Source: Rotaria sordida
Taxonomy: Eukaryota > Rotifera > Eurotatoria > Philodinida > Philodinidae
Reading direction: 5' to 3'
DNA length: 64,000 bases
NCBI GenBank assembly: GCA_905250125.1
Contig: CAJNOL010000210.1
Location: 1-64,000, forward strand
In this document: positions 11,025 to 25,100 of the stretch, piece after piece
Layout: every line of letters starts with the position of its first letter
How positions within the stretch are numbered: the stretch's first letter is position 1
Notes under the pieces: model-generated
Database searches by the model: none
Seen by the model: only the letters and a program-made list of their open reading frames with translations
What the model was told of the DNA's origin: nothing
Translations under genes and position numbers: made by a program

Positions 11025-12197
11025 AAGATTTTTTTATTTTGATACTATTGTCTTCTTCTGCTTCTTCTTTGAAAGAATTACATAAGCTATTTGCACGATA
11101 TCTTATCTATTCATCATTACTATCAGTATCACCTGACAAGTATTTACCTCTATATTCTTTTTTTTTTGCTTACGAAGGTTTCTTTTTATAACTATTTTGT
11201 TGATTTGACACATTTTATTAACTGTAAATTTAAAACTGTTGAATTTATTTATTACGAATTTTACTAAAATATACACACGATTTTGAACTAAACAATTTTA
11301 ATCAATTCACATTGTCTTCTATATTTCTTAATCTTTTGAGTACAGAATTATTTTTTACAAAAAAACAAAAAAAACTAAAATTTTCGAAACATAAAATGAA
11401 TATCTCGTGTAAATATTATGAAATATATTATTTAAAATAATGTTTCTTAATCGATTTAGCAAAGTCTTTGCTATTTCTCTAATATTTTTTTCAAAATGAT
11501 TCAAATGAAAAGTTATGAAATCGCATCGGAATCGGTTCGAATTAGGGATGAGAATAGCCATCATTACTTTCAAAGATAATTGTCGCTTGAGTTTTTCGAA
11601 ATGTAAACCGAGCCGCAGGTACTATACATCAATGGTAAAAAGACAAAATTTGACCAAGATTAAATAGTTTAACACGAAAAATATCAATATTTCGAGAAAT
11701 GCGAATGACACTGACCTTAAAACGTAGATGATCTTGATCTGGCATATATTTTAAACGTGAATACTTATACACTTCATTTCATTGAATAATCAACACATAA
11801 TATGTGTAAAAACTTATCCGAGTGTAAAATCTCAAGATGCTAATTCGCGTTGCCTTTACTCCAAGAGTTAAAATTGCTAATTTCTAGATTGTTAGAATAT
11901 CTTACAGATTGAAATATTTTTCCTAAAATAAAAGATTATGTGAGTAATTTATCTAGTTTTTCATATGACGGATTGTTTTAAATGTACTAAACACTATCTA
12001 AATGTACAGATTAATCATCAATATGAGAAAATCTCCATTCGCTCAAATATAGTGAATTCTATTACATATATTCTGGATCTTTAATACTTGCAATCAATTG
12101 AGTAATCAATTAGTACAAATAATATTTACACTCAATATTAACTCACTAGTTATTCAATAGTAAAATGTTAATATTATTCATTATTATTATCTAAAAA
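11025..12197. other. Intergenic, possible coding remnant
   Basis: Upstream of the PDZ gene. On the minus strand about 11105-11200 reads as a short lysine-rich then acidic peptide (ending SGDTDSNDE and a stop). It could be the last exon of a decayed gene. Otherwise the sequence is A/T-rich with nothing recognisable. Confidence 0.35.
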
Positions 12198-14030
12198 CTA
12201 CATCTTAATATATGAATAATCAATAGTTATAACAAACTTTTCGTTTAGTTTGATTTGTAAGTTTTTATTTTTCTTGACTAAAAGACACAATATTGCATTT
12301 GTATTAAATGTAAAAAAATTTCTAACCAAAATTAAAAAAGTGATAATTCCGCCATGTGTATCTAAAATAAAATCATGATAAGTATTTTGAGCAACAGCTA
12401 AACGTACATGAGACAAATATGTATAATTTAAAAAAGAAAATTGTTCAATATGAATAGCTGAAAATTCCTCATTGACGAAATCCGTGATGTAATCCATTTG
12501 TTTTTTTTTCAGCTATTTTTTCAAAATTCACACGATAATCTTTTGAAGCTGAACATTGTAATGTTTGAACAAAACAATATCAAAGTAAAAACGGATAAAA
12601 ATTATGTCGTTCTTTATTTAATGAGGTTCCGGAACGTCGTTTATATCACCTCTTAAACCAATACGATAAAGATAAATACTTTTAACAGTATCATTTTTCT
12701 GCATATATAACATTCGATATACACTTATGTCAGAATCCCGATCAATTTGTTTAATTAATTACTCACGATAAATTAATATATCATCTTTGGTACATTCTAT
12801 CAAACTTTCATAATCATTATCAATATCAACAAGTTTTACTGGACTAACATTCAAAGCACTTATGTGTTGATAACTATGAATGCTTGATTCATTTTAATTG
12901 TTCTTCTGAATAATCATTTTTTTCATATCAGAATTTGATATTATTGTACAATGAAAACGTTATAAAAGATCTTGTTCAATAAATTGAGATTGATGACGTG
13001 TTTTTCATAAAAGTATGATCAACACTATAATTTAAATCGGCTTTTCGTTCTCTTTTATTTGTCTGTTTCATTCAATAAAGAGATTCATAATAATTTCGAC
13101 TATAGAATGCATCTACTAATACTTTTTCCATTTCGCATACTTCGATTATATCGAACGATATATTTTCGTTGAATCTAGTGCACGAATAACTATATCTTAT
13201 TTATAAAAAAAACGTTCATAAAATTCTTCGATAGAAATAAATTGATCAAGTCTTTTTACCTACGTCTAATTCATAGATTGTTGTGTTTGATGAAAACAAT
13301 TTAAACAAACAAAATAAACATCATTTTCTTTGGAGCAAACAATAAATCCGAATGGTTTATCTTTTCTTTTTACTAATATATCGGTTCTTAATACAAAATG
13401 AGCTATTGAATTTTTTATATTTAGTGACATTACTTCATGTAATAGATTGTGTATAAAAAGAACAACATAATCTTTTTCCTATGATTTTAATGTTATATAT
13501 TAAAAAAAATTTTTTCTAATCCATCATAAGCCTTGATTTCCTCTGTCATTTTTAATCCTTTTATATGAAATTTTGGTATTCTTTTCGGGAAAATATAATT
13601 TTGTTTCATTATTTGTATAATTATTGTTGACAAACAAATAATTCAACTAAATAATGATTTTTTTGTAGACTTTTTTAATTATATTGCTGGATTAACATCA
13701 TTCATTTTGGTAATTTTTTAGTAAATTTTGAAACGTTGTCATAATCGTCGAACAAATCGATCATCTATAACGACTAATCAAGAATTATTACGTATTTGAA
13801 CTTCATATTTATTTGATATTTGTTTAAATTTTTTCTTCACAGTATTATGAACAATTTGGTAACATTCATCGGACGTAAATGAAATACCTCATTTAATTGA
13901 AACTAAATCATCTTGTTGTTTTATTTTATGTCATTTAACATAATCAGATATTTTTGTTGGTACATTATAATTTTTTTAATTATGAACTAATCGTACACAA
14001 GTCTTTACTTCCAAGAAATTTATAAACTAT
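12198..14030 (-). pseudogene. Decayed protein-coding gene of unknown family
   Basis: The minus strand carries many stretches of plausible protein separated by in-frame stops and frameshifts. About 13330-13470 reads as an open segment containing IAHFVLRTDILVKRKDKPFG followed by a Cys-rich stretch. About 12625-12890 reads as two open blocks split by one stop (SPVKLVDIDNDYESLIECTK and SIYLYRIGLRGDINDVPEPH). Between 13700 and 14030 there are shorter pieces such as SDECYQIVHNTVKKKFKQ. A 99-codon open frame with an ATG at 12497 lies at the downstream end (FSAIHIEQFSFLNYTYLS) and may be its last intact piece or a separate gene. I could not assign any piece to a family. The density of breaks argues for a pseudogene rather than intron-split exons. 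Confidence 0.5.
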
Positions 14031-16360
14031 AATTAAGAATTTTATTAAATCTAAATAAAATAAGGATTGATTTCGATTTTTAATAAATCTTGTATGACTA
14101 CATTTATATGATAAACTGTTGATATAATTGAATTTTATTCAAAAATAGAAAAAACATTTCTCTTTTTCGAATTGTTATTTGTTTGTAGGAAGCACTTGTT
14201 TATGAAGCGACGACGAGTTTATCTCTAATATAAAAAAAAGTTGAAAAATTAGAACTTTAAAGGTATACTGAGAGAATTTTAATGATAACTTCGATTAAAA
14301 TAAATCTTTATATTCACGATTTAGAGAAATTAATACTGCTTAGTTTTTCTTCTGTTCATTTTATATTAAGGAAGAACTAAGAATTGTTACATAACAACGA
14401 TAGAATGGATGACGACGTCATTCATGAGCAGTAACGTATAAATCAGAAGAAGAGAAAATTTATTTCATGCTTATTCTTGTTCAATGAACCAAATAGATTA
14501 CAAGATAACGTGCATTGTTATGTTCCAAAATAATTAAAACCAAATCATAAGTCATCTCAAAAAAGAGTTAGTCGGGTTGTTTAATTGATAAATTTGATGA
14601 TAATATATAACTAATACATATTTCGGTGTTAATTGCTTTTATCATTATACTAATATTTGTCTTAACTTGCACCTCATATATCTTATTCCTCAGCAGCAAA
14701 AGCAATATCAAATAATTGCTAATAGTATTTATTACAACACAAAGATTGTCATATACATGAAACCGATGATAATACAGACATTGATTGACAAAAAAATAGA
14801 TTTTAGTTTTAATTGATCACAAATAATGAGAATCTGTTCAGCTATTTTTTTGATCAATTATATCATTCTCGAATCGAATAGTGATTTTTTGGATTTTTGT
14901 GGTGTTTTTCCATTTTTTACGAAATAATAAACAGACTAGATGCTTCCATCGCCGCCATGAAAGTATTTTTCGGGCATTTAAGAATTCACTAATATCCGCG
15001 ATAGTATCTAATCGAACTCTACATCACCTTTGACGGCAACTAATGGCAAATACGATATTTATTTGAAACAAGACTTTTGCAAAAGATTGAGAAAAAAAAC
15101 CACACTTACGAAACGAGAATCATAAGAAACTCAATATGATGTTGTTTCGAAGCATAGCGCATGTTAAATTTAGCTGTTAACACTACAGTTTAGTTATCGA
15201 ACATTGCTGATAATATCGTACATGACCAGAAAGTAAATTTTTTTGCAAGAATGTTTCGATGAAGAAAAATTTGCATTACTTTTAACAATATTAAAAACAA
15301 AGGGGGAGGTTGAGTGTACCCAAAGAAAAATTCCTGACGCGACCACTAGACTCGAATACTAAGTGTATTCAGCCGAACCTGAAAAAGTTAAAACGTGATG
15401 CCAGTCAGTGCATCCTAGAGATTGGAAATGATTGAAGTTTTTCAAAATTTAAACCAAATAGAATCGACAAAGTCAAAGATCCAACCGATCCCATCTCTGG
15501 TGTATCCCTACTAAATTTTAAAATAAAAAAAAAAACAATAGTTTTATGAAAAAGAACAAATAACCATATACTGTTCGTAGGATCATCTAACTTTATAACA
15601 TTCTAAAAATTGTTTGTTATTTTAGTTATCAAACACATTTTAAAATAAAAATAATTGATCATGTTTTTTTTTTACATATGCTCGAAGAATACATTGATAT
15701 TATTAAAATTCTTATTTTCAAAACTTCACAATTATTTAACATAGTCATCATTACACGAACAATATATTTTTTCCTTCAATTTATTCTTTTATAATTTTGA
15801 AAATTATTCATTATATTTATTAATTTCTAAATGAAATTCTCATGTAAGTTTTTTTTTTCTAATTTAACAAGTATCACATAAAGTATAATTTAAGAAATTA
15901 AATTTTAACGAAGAAACAATCAACTCTAATCAATTAATCATTTTCTCATATCGATAAAATATTTCATATAATATTTTATTTCATTTTATTTTCATATGTT
16001 TCTTATGAGAACTACACACATAAACACAAGTGACATAAAGCGAAGAAAGAGAGAGAGAGAGAATATACATCTTTTTCAAGACATAAACACGCTCATACAT
16101 AAATCCATAGCAATAGAAATCAAGAATAACTTATCATTGATACAATGATAAGTAATATACAACAAACAACGAACAAAGGCAAGAGGAAAAGAAAAAAACT
16201 TGACAAGAGAAGATCTATACAAATGTTTAATTCTCTAGGTCGATCTTCATTTTAACTAACAAATAATGACAAGAAGAGAAGAAAAAAAAACAAACTAGAT
16301 ATTAATAATGAAAAATGAGAGCGGGTGTTTTTTTTTGGTATTAGTTGATTAATTATTATT
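14031..16360. other. Intergenic, nothing recognised
   Basis: A/T-rich sequence with frequent homopolymer runs. No open frame of useful length and no clear inverted repeat were seen. The end nearest 16360 is the 3' flank of the H2A.Z gene. Confidence 0.5.
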
Positions 16361-17029
16361 TTATTGCACAACTGGTTTAGCTGGTGCTTGAGGTAAACTA
16401 CCTTGAACTGGTGTTTTCTTTCCAATAAGTGACTAAAAAAAAAACAAACACAAAAATAATTCTTCGAAATTAATCATCTCAATAAAAAAAAAAAAACAAA
16501 CCTTATGAATATGTGGAATAACACCACCACCAGCAATTGTAGCCTTAATTAATGTATCTAATTCTTCATCACCACGAATAGCCAATTGTAAATGACGTGG
16601 ATTAATACGTTTTACTTTAAGATCCTTTGATGCATTACCTAAACAAAAAAAAAATAAATAAATGAAAATTCTATTATTTTTTTTTTCTGTCGTAAATTCT
16701 TACCAGCAAGTTCAAGTACTTCAGCCGTTAAATATTCAAGAATAGCAGCAGTATAAACAGCAGCTGTTGCACCAACACGACCATGTGATGTTGTACGAGA
16801 TTTTAAATGACGATGAATACGACCTAAAAAAAAAACATAAACATCAAATGAAAATAATGAACGAAAAAAAAACAACTTACCAACAGGAAATTGAAGACCA
16901 GCTCGGGCACTTCGTGAAACAGCTTTAGCTTTAGCTTTACCATGATCTTTTCCTAAATGTAATTCATAATTCAATAAAATAATAAAAAAAAAAGAGAAAA
17001 TCTAACGGACCAGCTTTGCCACCTGGCAT
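16361..17029 (-). CDS. H2AZ: Histone variant H2A.Z
   Basis: Five exons on the minus strand: 17011-17029, 16881-16952, 16704-16823, 16502-16638 and 16361-16432. They join in phase to 139 residues. The histone fold is unmistakable: an [15 protein letters not shown] start, an [21 protein letters not shown] helix region, and [20 protein letters not shown]. The variant is H2A.Z rather than canonical H2A, from the GGKAGKD N-terminus, the [11 protein letters not shown] loop 1, and the diagnostic [16 protein letters not shown] docking region. H2A.Z replaces H2A in nucleosomes near promoters and regulatory sites. The C-terminus runs about 11 residues longer than the vertebrate protein, with a Pro/Gln/Ala/Val tail ([13 protein letters not shown]), and has no SQ damage-phosphorylation motif. 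Polyadenylated-type gene structure with introns fits a replication-independent variant. The stop codon overlaps an AATAAA. Confidence 0.95.
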
Positions 17030-20000
17030 TTTAATTATCAATAGAGAAAAAAATAGTAATGAATAAAAAAAATGATCTAAAAAGATAAACTAATTCCTTT
17101 AAAATAATTTAAAGGAAAAAAAACTTTTTTTCGGTTTCAGCGTTCACTGCATTGTGAATGTCATTCATATAATGGAAAATAATAATCCATCTCAATCACA
17201 ATATGTATCATCATAAACCGATATAGAAATTTTATTTGAAACAAAAAAAAAACAACGTGTGCATTACATTTGATAGTCTCTAAGAATGATCGTGAACACG
17301 TCAGCAATAGCAGCAGCAGCAAATATTCTCTACTAGTCAAACAAAGAACGTGAATCACGTGAAAACAACGACGGCGTAGTTTTCTTTTCTTTCTTTCAAG
17401 CAGTCAAACGGTCGGACTGAAATGATATGCGGCCTTTTTCTTTTTTTTTTTTTATTTCTCTTGGCAAGAAGGAAAAAGAAAAACACAAGGAGAGGAAAAG
17501 GAAAAAAACGAACGACCAAGCATGCGATCGTCGTCTTCGTCGATATGAAATAAATGCTCGACCGCGACATACTTCCCATCGGTCAAAACCTATTTGGATA
17601 GAAAAAAAAAGATGTGAAGCCGACGAGAGAGAGAAAAAGAAAAGAAATACAAGTACAACTAAAGATCTTTATTCAGCAAAATGCGTATATCTATGATTTC
17701 TAATACTACTTATCAAGACTATTGTATATTGAAGTCTTTTGTTTTTAATATTCATTTAAAGAATGATAAAGACTGTTTTTCTTCTTACAGACTTGGTGAT
17801 ATAATTGTTCTAGGAACAATGTCGTTCTTAATGACAGTCGATGAATATGACTAGTATTACTGTTGTTTCGGACTAAATAGCGTCAATAATCTTTAGACTA
17901 TTTATTTAATTCTTATGTGCGATTAAAATTAACAAACCTATAATAAGCCAAAAAAAACGTCAAGTTTAATCTTTACAGATAACTATCAGTAAAAAGAATA
18001 TAGAATCAATACTACGTGAAGAGATAAAATTGAATTCGAATGGTTATGAACTAAATCTAACAAATCTTTTCTTCGAGTGATTAATTAATGAATCTATGGA
18101 CGACATTGTTTTACTATAATTTTTACAACTACCGAATTGATGATCTGAATAAATTAATAATTGAATTAGATATTTTAAAGAAGAAATATTTATTTCCTTG
18201 GAAAACATTAATTATATTTGAATAGTATATTTTTTGATTTCATAGATGTCGTTGGTTATAACTATTATTCAATATGCTTAAAGAATTATCAGTCCTAGTC
18301 AACTCTCACTTAGAACAATCACAAAATAGTCCCTTGAAAAACTCCTCAGGAATCTACAATAAGAATTCCTATGTAATGTCTTTATCATCATATCCACATG
18401 TGTCACTCGTCAGTGAGGGAGCCTTGACTTTCTCCCTCATAAATATAAAAATCTAATTTGATTTTGTTACAAAAAATAATATTAACTTGGTAGTTGTCAT
18501 TAAGATTAACCTAAATAAGAAAAAATATAGAGTGGATTTTTTGAAATAATACATACTGTTATAGTTGTTGCCGAAATTAATCGAAATATGAAAGAATAAA
18601 GTTTATATTTTAAAATACTACTTACCATTGAAGTTGTTGTTGAAGTTTTAGTTAAGATTGATCTAAGTAAATAAAATATAATTTTTTTTTCTAATTTCTT
18701 AGCTTAAAGTTTAAATCATCTACTATTTATTCTTTAATTCCTACTTTGTTTTTATAACAGCCCGATGTTTCTACAACAAATTCTTTAGTTATATCTCTCA
18801 TTTATTTATGACCAGATGTAATTTTGAATATATTTAAAATGTTTATACACTTGATGGAATAGCATCAGAAGAAAAATAACTCCCTAGGAATAATCTTACG
18901 GAATCATCACCAGGGATTTTCGCAACTTTTAGGAAACTCACTGATGATTGCGCAAGAAAGAGTCGACTAGAGTAGTAGATGCACATTGATTAAAGGTCAA
19001 ACTTAATGGATTATACTATAAGATATTTGATAACGATGATATCTTTTACATATGATTCTCATTGCCAGATATTTTACAATACATTGAATAATATATCACT
19101 GATGTTCAATCTCATATCAAATTTAATAAATAATGTTTCTCCGATTTTCTCATCTAAGGCTCTATCTTAAACATCAAGGATAAATAATGCAGTAACTAAA
19201 GTATGGAAATTGAAATTTGATGGTGAAAACTTTGTACTGATAGAGCACATCAAAAAGTGTGGATGCCACGGTTTCGCAGATCTGGAAAAGTACCAAAAAA
19301 TATTGTTTCATAGGTTAATATTGTAATATATTGTTTGTTTTCTACACTATATTTTGATTCTTGTTTAGACGAACAATATCCTTGATTATTTGGTATGATT
19401 GACAGTAACGAACAGTACAAAGTGAAGATGAGAGTATCGAAAGGTGTCAGAGTGAGGTTGTCATCTGCCTAGAGCAACACACCTCCACTTTATTGACAAA
19501 TAATAATGTGAAATGAATACTGAAAAAAGTATTGGTTGTTGGTAATAAAAAAAAATACTGTCATCCCTAATCTTTATACATAATTTCGCTATTATTATTC
19601 GTTGTCACGAGATTAACATTTTTCGAAAATTTCAAAAAAATTCTTTCATTTAAAAATAGTACATACTTCATTCTTTTCTTTTCCTATTATTTAAATGTTT
19701 CACCTTTTCATATGTAAAAGTCAAGGTTTCCTATTTGAATCACAAATAGATAAGAACTTTATTAATGGAATAATATTTGAAATAGCAAGAAAAGTGCTGA
19801 TAATCTTATTACAGATTGAAAAAACCGAAAAACGTACATATATATATATATGTAAATGATTTTTAATTATACATTAAAAAAAAAAAAAGAAAACCGCAAA
19901 ACGGATACAGATAAAATGTTTTATTTTTTCTAAAAAATAATAATAGCGTGAGATAATTTATTATTATTTATATTGAAATAAGCTTGTATGCAAATCTATC

Positions 20001-20121
20001 TGATATATTTGTTCTCGAATGATCAATAGAATAAATCTGTGAAGAAAAAAAAAAACAAAAAAAGAAGTGCATATGCCTATAATATATCCGAATAAAAACA
20101 AGAATGTTAAAAAGAATTATT
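17030..20121. other. Intergenic between H2A.Z and septin genes
   Basis: This should hold the H2A.Z promoter, on the low-coordinate side. A short perfect hairpin (TTCCTTTAAA/TTTAAAGGAA) lies at about 17094-17117. Around 18480-18670 three degenerate copies of a GTTGT(T/C)-x-x-GAAGTT-like segment spaced about 80 bp apart may be an old tandem repeat. No coding region is supported; the open frames near 17430-17700 and 18270-18460 look like chance. Confidence 0.45.
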
Positions 20122-22143
20122 TTATTTCTTTTTTGTGCCTTTTTTTATTGTACCAACATTAGCACGTTTACGTTGTTCAAATAAATTTATTTCTTGTTCA
20201 AGTATACGCCATTTTTCATCACATCTATCTTTTTGATCTTTATATTGCTTTTTAATATTTGTTAATTGTTCATTGATCTTAAATAATAAGAATTAAAAAA
20301 TGTTACACGAAAAAAAAAAAAAAACAAATATTTATTTATTTTTTTTACTTGTTTTTCTGCGTCTTTTAATTCAATTTCTTTATCTTTAACTTTTTGAATA
20401 AATGCTTCTTTAAGTTGTTGTTCACGTTTTTCAAATTCTTGTCGAAGTTCATTACGTTTCATATCAAGTGTATCACTTATTGATAATTGTTTACCATCAA
20501 TATTATCATTAAGACCAAGTTCAGTTAAACGATTACGTCGAAAAATTTCATAATGTTTTGAATGTGTTGTTTCAATTAAATCAAGCATATTTTTTTCAAT
20601 AAGACTTTCACGTAATTTTTTAAAATCACAATGATTTTCATTCTCAACTACAAACAAAAAAAAAAAAAGATGGAGATTTATTTCAACTGTTAAGTTATGT
20701 ACGGAATATGTGTATTTTTTTTTCAAAATGGAAAGACTAGATTCATTGAATAATATAGTTCAACTATTCGTAGCTGAAGAACAGTCAATAGAGATTTACA
20801 CATTATAAATATGTGTGAAACTGTAATAACAGATGAAGCAATAGTCAAGTTGAATATCAAGTGAAACATGGTAATTAAAATGTTATCTTGATTTTATATG
20901 AAACATTTTTATCAAGGCTATTTTTGATTTGAACGAAAAGAGAATAGTTTCATCATAAATAGTATATGTCTCTATAATGCATATAAATATTTTATAACTT
21001 TGACATCTATTGATATTATAGTTCATTCATTTTTACATATAATTCGGAAAAAAAAACGAGATTAAATTCCCATGTATCTTAGTTCAGTATCCATTCGTTT
21101 TGTAATTTCATAAGACTGAAGTTCTATATATCTATAGCCAATCGATCTTCTAAATATCGATGGCAAACTAAATGCTGAAGTTTTTTTTTTTTTGAAAAAA
21201 ATGAAGTTTTCGAAAAATATGTATAAATTAATTCAAAATCTAACCTTGAACAATACCCCATGGATATTGTCTAGCTCGTACATATTGATTGCCAACTTTA
21301 ACTGTTTCATTACTTCCAACAACAGCTAATGGAAGAAGATTCTAAAACAAGAGAAATAAATTAAATCTTTAAACTAAATATAAAGATTTACATTAGCTTT
21401 AAGATTATCTTCAGCTAATGTTTCATCATCTGTTGGAAAACGATAAATTTTAACACCAGCTAAATTAAGTTCATTAAGAATATTTTGTTTAAATCTTTGT
21501 AATTCATTTTTTGATATTGTATCTGATTTAGCTATAATTGGTATTATATTAACTTTATTATCTAAATGTTTCATTGTAACTAAATCAAGTGCTTTTAATG
21601 AATGACCAGTTGGATTTATAAAATATAAACAAACATGTATACGTGTATCATGATAATTTGATAAATTTCTTTTTATTTTAAGTTCTTCATCTAAATAAAT
21701 TTGAAATTGTTCATCAATAAAATCTCCAATAATTTTAAATGAATCATCTTTATTTATTTGATCACCAAAACCAGCTGTTTCAACAACAGTTAATTTTAAA
21801 CGTATTTCACGTTCAAATAAATCATAAGTATTTTTACGTAAATAAACACGTGTATTTTCATGTGTTGATGGTGTTGAATCTAATCGTGTATTAAATAAAC
21901 TATCAAGTAATGATGATTTACCACAAGCTGTTTCACCAACACAAAGTATATTAAAAACAAAACCATCAGATATAGCTTTAGCCATAATTTGATTTGGTAA
22001 ATTATTAATACCACATTCTTCTTTTAATTCAAATGTACGAATAGATGGAGTCTAGATATAAGAAGATTAAAAAATTGAATAGAAATTTTCATATAGATTT
22101 ATTTTACTTGTGAAGAATCCGTTGGACGAGAAACGTCTTTCAT
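20122..22143 (-). CDS. Septin, SEPT6 group
   Basis: Five exons on the minus strand: 22108-22143, 21392-22051, 21245-21341, 20349-20647 and 20122-20277. They give 415 residues in frame. The GTPase domain has P-loop GETACGKSS, the G3-region [13 protein letters not shown] (family form DTVGFGD or STVGFGD), G4 AKSD, the septin-typical [20 protein letters not shown], and the septin unique element ending [20 protein letters not shown]. The last ~110 residues form a coiled coil rich in Glu/Lys/Gln. The order and sequence match the vertebrate SEPT6/8/10/11 group more than SEPT2, 7 or 9. Septins polymerise into hetero-oligomeric filaments at membranes and the cytokinetic furrow. SEPT6-group members bind GTP but do not hydrolyse it. 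The altered switch residues here (no clear catalytic Thr, Glu for Asp in G3) fit that. Confidence 0.93.
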
Positions 22144-25100
22144 TTTATTTCTTGTTTATTTGCTGTTTAGAAATCAATGATTAAGATCAAAAGTGAACAG
22201 TCCTAAGGAAGAAATGATCGATTGATGATTAATCGATCAATTTGACATTTAGTAAACGAAAAAAAAAAGGAAGAATGACCAATCGAAAAATAAAAGAACA
22301 AATTTTCTTTCGTTTCGTTATCTATTGGAAAAAGATCATCATTCGACATCATACGACATCTGGAATTTTGATTTGATTTTTGAACTTCTTCAAAAGCAAT
22401 ATTCTCTTTCTTGAAATTCAAAGCAACTAATGATTATCAAAGTCATTGAGATCTTAAATTGTCAAACAATAGATAACTCATAACCGACTTACATTTGTGA
22501 ATATTTTACTCATAGGAGGAGGGATGTGACGTTCACGGAGTGCGCAACTCCTTACTTTTAAAAAATTGTATATGCATCTTTTTAGTTCTCAAAAAATTTC
22601 CTTGTACATCGTCCCTCCTTCCCCTCCCACTTTTTTCTCTTCGTCACATCTATGATTCATAGTAGAATAACAGATGAAGTTGTGTGAATACGTATTACAC
22701 TGCATAATTTTTTAGTAGTCGTAGTCGAAGGTTACTCAACATGATTTAATGTATAGTATGTTTCTTTATCTTTTATCTTTGTTAGATCATAGATAAATTC
22801 TCTCTTTTTATTTTTCATTATCCGAAAATCCTTCATTTGATGGTTATGTTTTGTATCGAAAAAGAAACAAGCTTTAGTTAATCATAAAAGTAATCCTTGT
22901 AGAATGTAGTATTTTAAAAACTGTTGTTTTTCTTTTTGTTGAACGAAGAAAAGATTTCTTATTTCAATGTTTTTTTTTTTTATAACAGAAATAATTTTTT
23001 ATTGAAAATCATGAACAATCAAATAGAATTATTTATCAAAGTACTTTATATTCATTATATCATTTATTAATAATTCAATATACATAAAAGGAAAAGAAAA
23101 ATATCATAAAATAAATAATAAATTTATATCAATGAATACAACTATTTAATGTAGTACCATTATCATTTTGTATTCCAATGAAAACAAAATTTATTTTTGT
23201 TAAGATCAATTTAAAAAGAAAAATAATGATTGATCATTGGTTAAAACGTCTTCATTTGTTTGACATCAGGAAAAGTTTAAAATACTATTTTAACATAGAA
23301 CAAAAAAAAGCTTCCAGCAATTTAGATCTATGAAGTCTATATAAAAAAATCAAAGTATAAAAACAATGGTTTGACTAGAAAAAAAAACCAAGAAGACATT
23401 GATTTGTTTTTTTCTTTGAAAGATTTGTACTTGATTCAATATGTTTTTGACACAATCCAATGAGTACTGTCAATTCATATATAACACGCCTAGAAATTAT
23501 ATGAACTTCTATTATATTAATAAAATATAACGGAAAATTCTTTTTGAAAGATTATAGAAAATAATAATCATAATTGTTTTCGTATTTTTAAATTATTATA
23601 TAAAAAAAATATTAAAAAAATAGTTGTATAATGTTAAAAATACAAAAAAACGAAGAAGAATATATTGGAATAGTGATATATTTAAATTGCATTATTTTGC
23701 ATCATACATATTTTGATTTCATCGAAGATCTCAAATAACTTTCAATAAAAAGAAGAAAAAAAAGCCGCTTATGTAAAAACTATTATTGAATAATCGATCG
23801 ATTATTCTTTTTTCTCTCGTCTACTATCTTCTTAATGTATATGCTAAATATCAAACTGATTTATCTTTTTTTCTAAAGGTTATTATCAATAATAGTTATT
23901 TATGTCAATTATTACTGATTTCTTTTTTTTTTCTTCTAAATTTTATTCTTAAGATCAAAAAAAAAAAAAACAAGAAACAAAAACTAATTGAATATACTTC
24001 ATTGTTTTCTTTGTTAAGCGTAAAAAAGTATTTGGTATATTTAAAAGAAAAAACTCATTAACATACTTCCGTTCCTGTACAGTGTCATTTCTTTATATAT
24101 GTTTGCATGTGGTAAAATGATAGAAATTTCCGGATTGTTTGCTAACTATCATCACGTAATCAAAGCTATAATGATTTATCTTTCTATTATCCTCGACAAG
24201 TCGGATTACAGGTGTTTGAGTCGACAAAACAATGCCATGTATATATATATATATATATGTGTATGTTCATTTTTCATTCTTCAATTCAAATGTCGGAAAT
24301 CACTATCGTCACTATCGAAAAAGATAAGAGAATAATGTTGAATTGATAATGAGAGACAGAACGATGAACATATATAGTCGAGACATATAAAATAGAAAAT
24401 TGATTGTTGTAAAACTCTTCAAGCTTTCATTCTGTCTGTTCATTTTACGATGATTACGCATTTAGGAATAATTTCGCTTGAATAAGTTATATACATGTAA
24501 GCTGATCAACATATATAAAAAAAAAAGAAAGAAAGAAAACGGAAAAACATTTTAAAATAAAAAAAAAAAAACGATAAATTACACATGTGTTTATCTTATA
24601 TCCCTTTGGAATGTTTCTCATATGTATGATTGTTATCAGAAAAAATAAGAAGACATGTATGTTGTGCAAACTTATCATTGAATGTCATACATTTGTCGAA
24701 TGAGCATGAAATATATATGTGTAAAGACAAAGACAAGTATAATCCAACAATAATTAACATTTATAGTTATGAACATGTATGAGGTTTCATCATTAGAATT
24801 AATTTGCCACTGACAAAAAGACAATATTAAATCTGTACGGCAAGGTCTTCTTTTTAGATATATATATATATATATATTTTATATGAAAGACAGTTAATAA
24901 CAAGGATGTGCTTGAATAAACATATTTCTAGCTCAATCAAAAAATAGAACGAATAATGGAAAATTTCTTGTTTTTTAGAACGACATTTATCGTTGTCATC
25001 GTATGTTATTTTAATTTAATAATCAAAAAAGAAAACCCGAGTGCCCGACGTTTTTTTTTTTTTATTCTCTTCAACGCGTACAACAACAATCGAGAAATAA

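Noticed and set aside
17427-17696. Lys/Arg-rich open frame upstream of H2A.Z
   Set aside because: It is low-complexity A/G-rich DNA with no family features; open frames occur on both strands there by composition.
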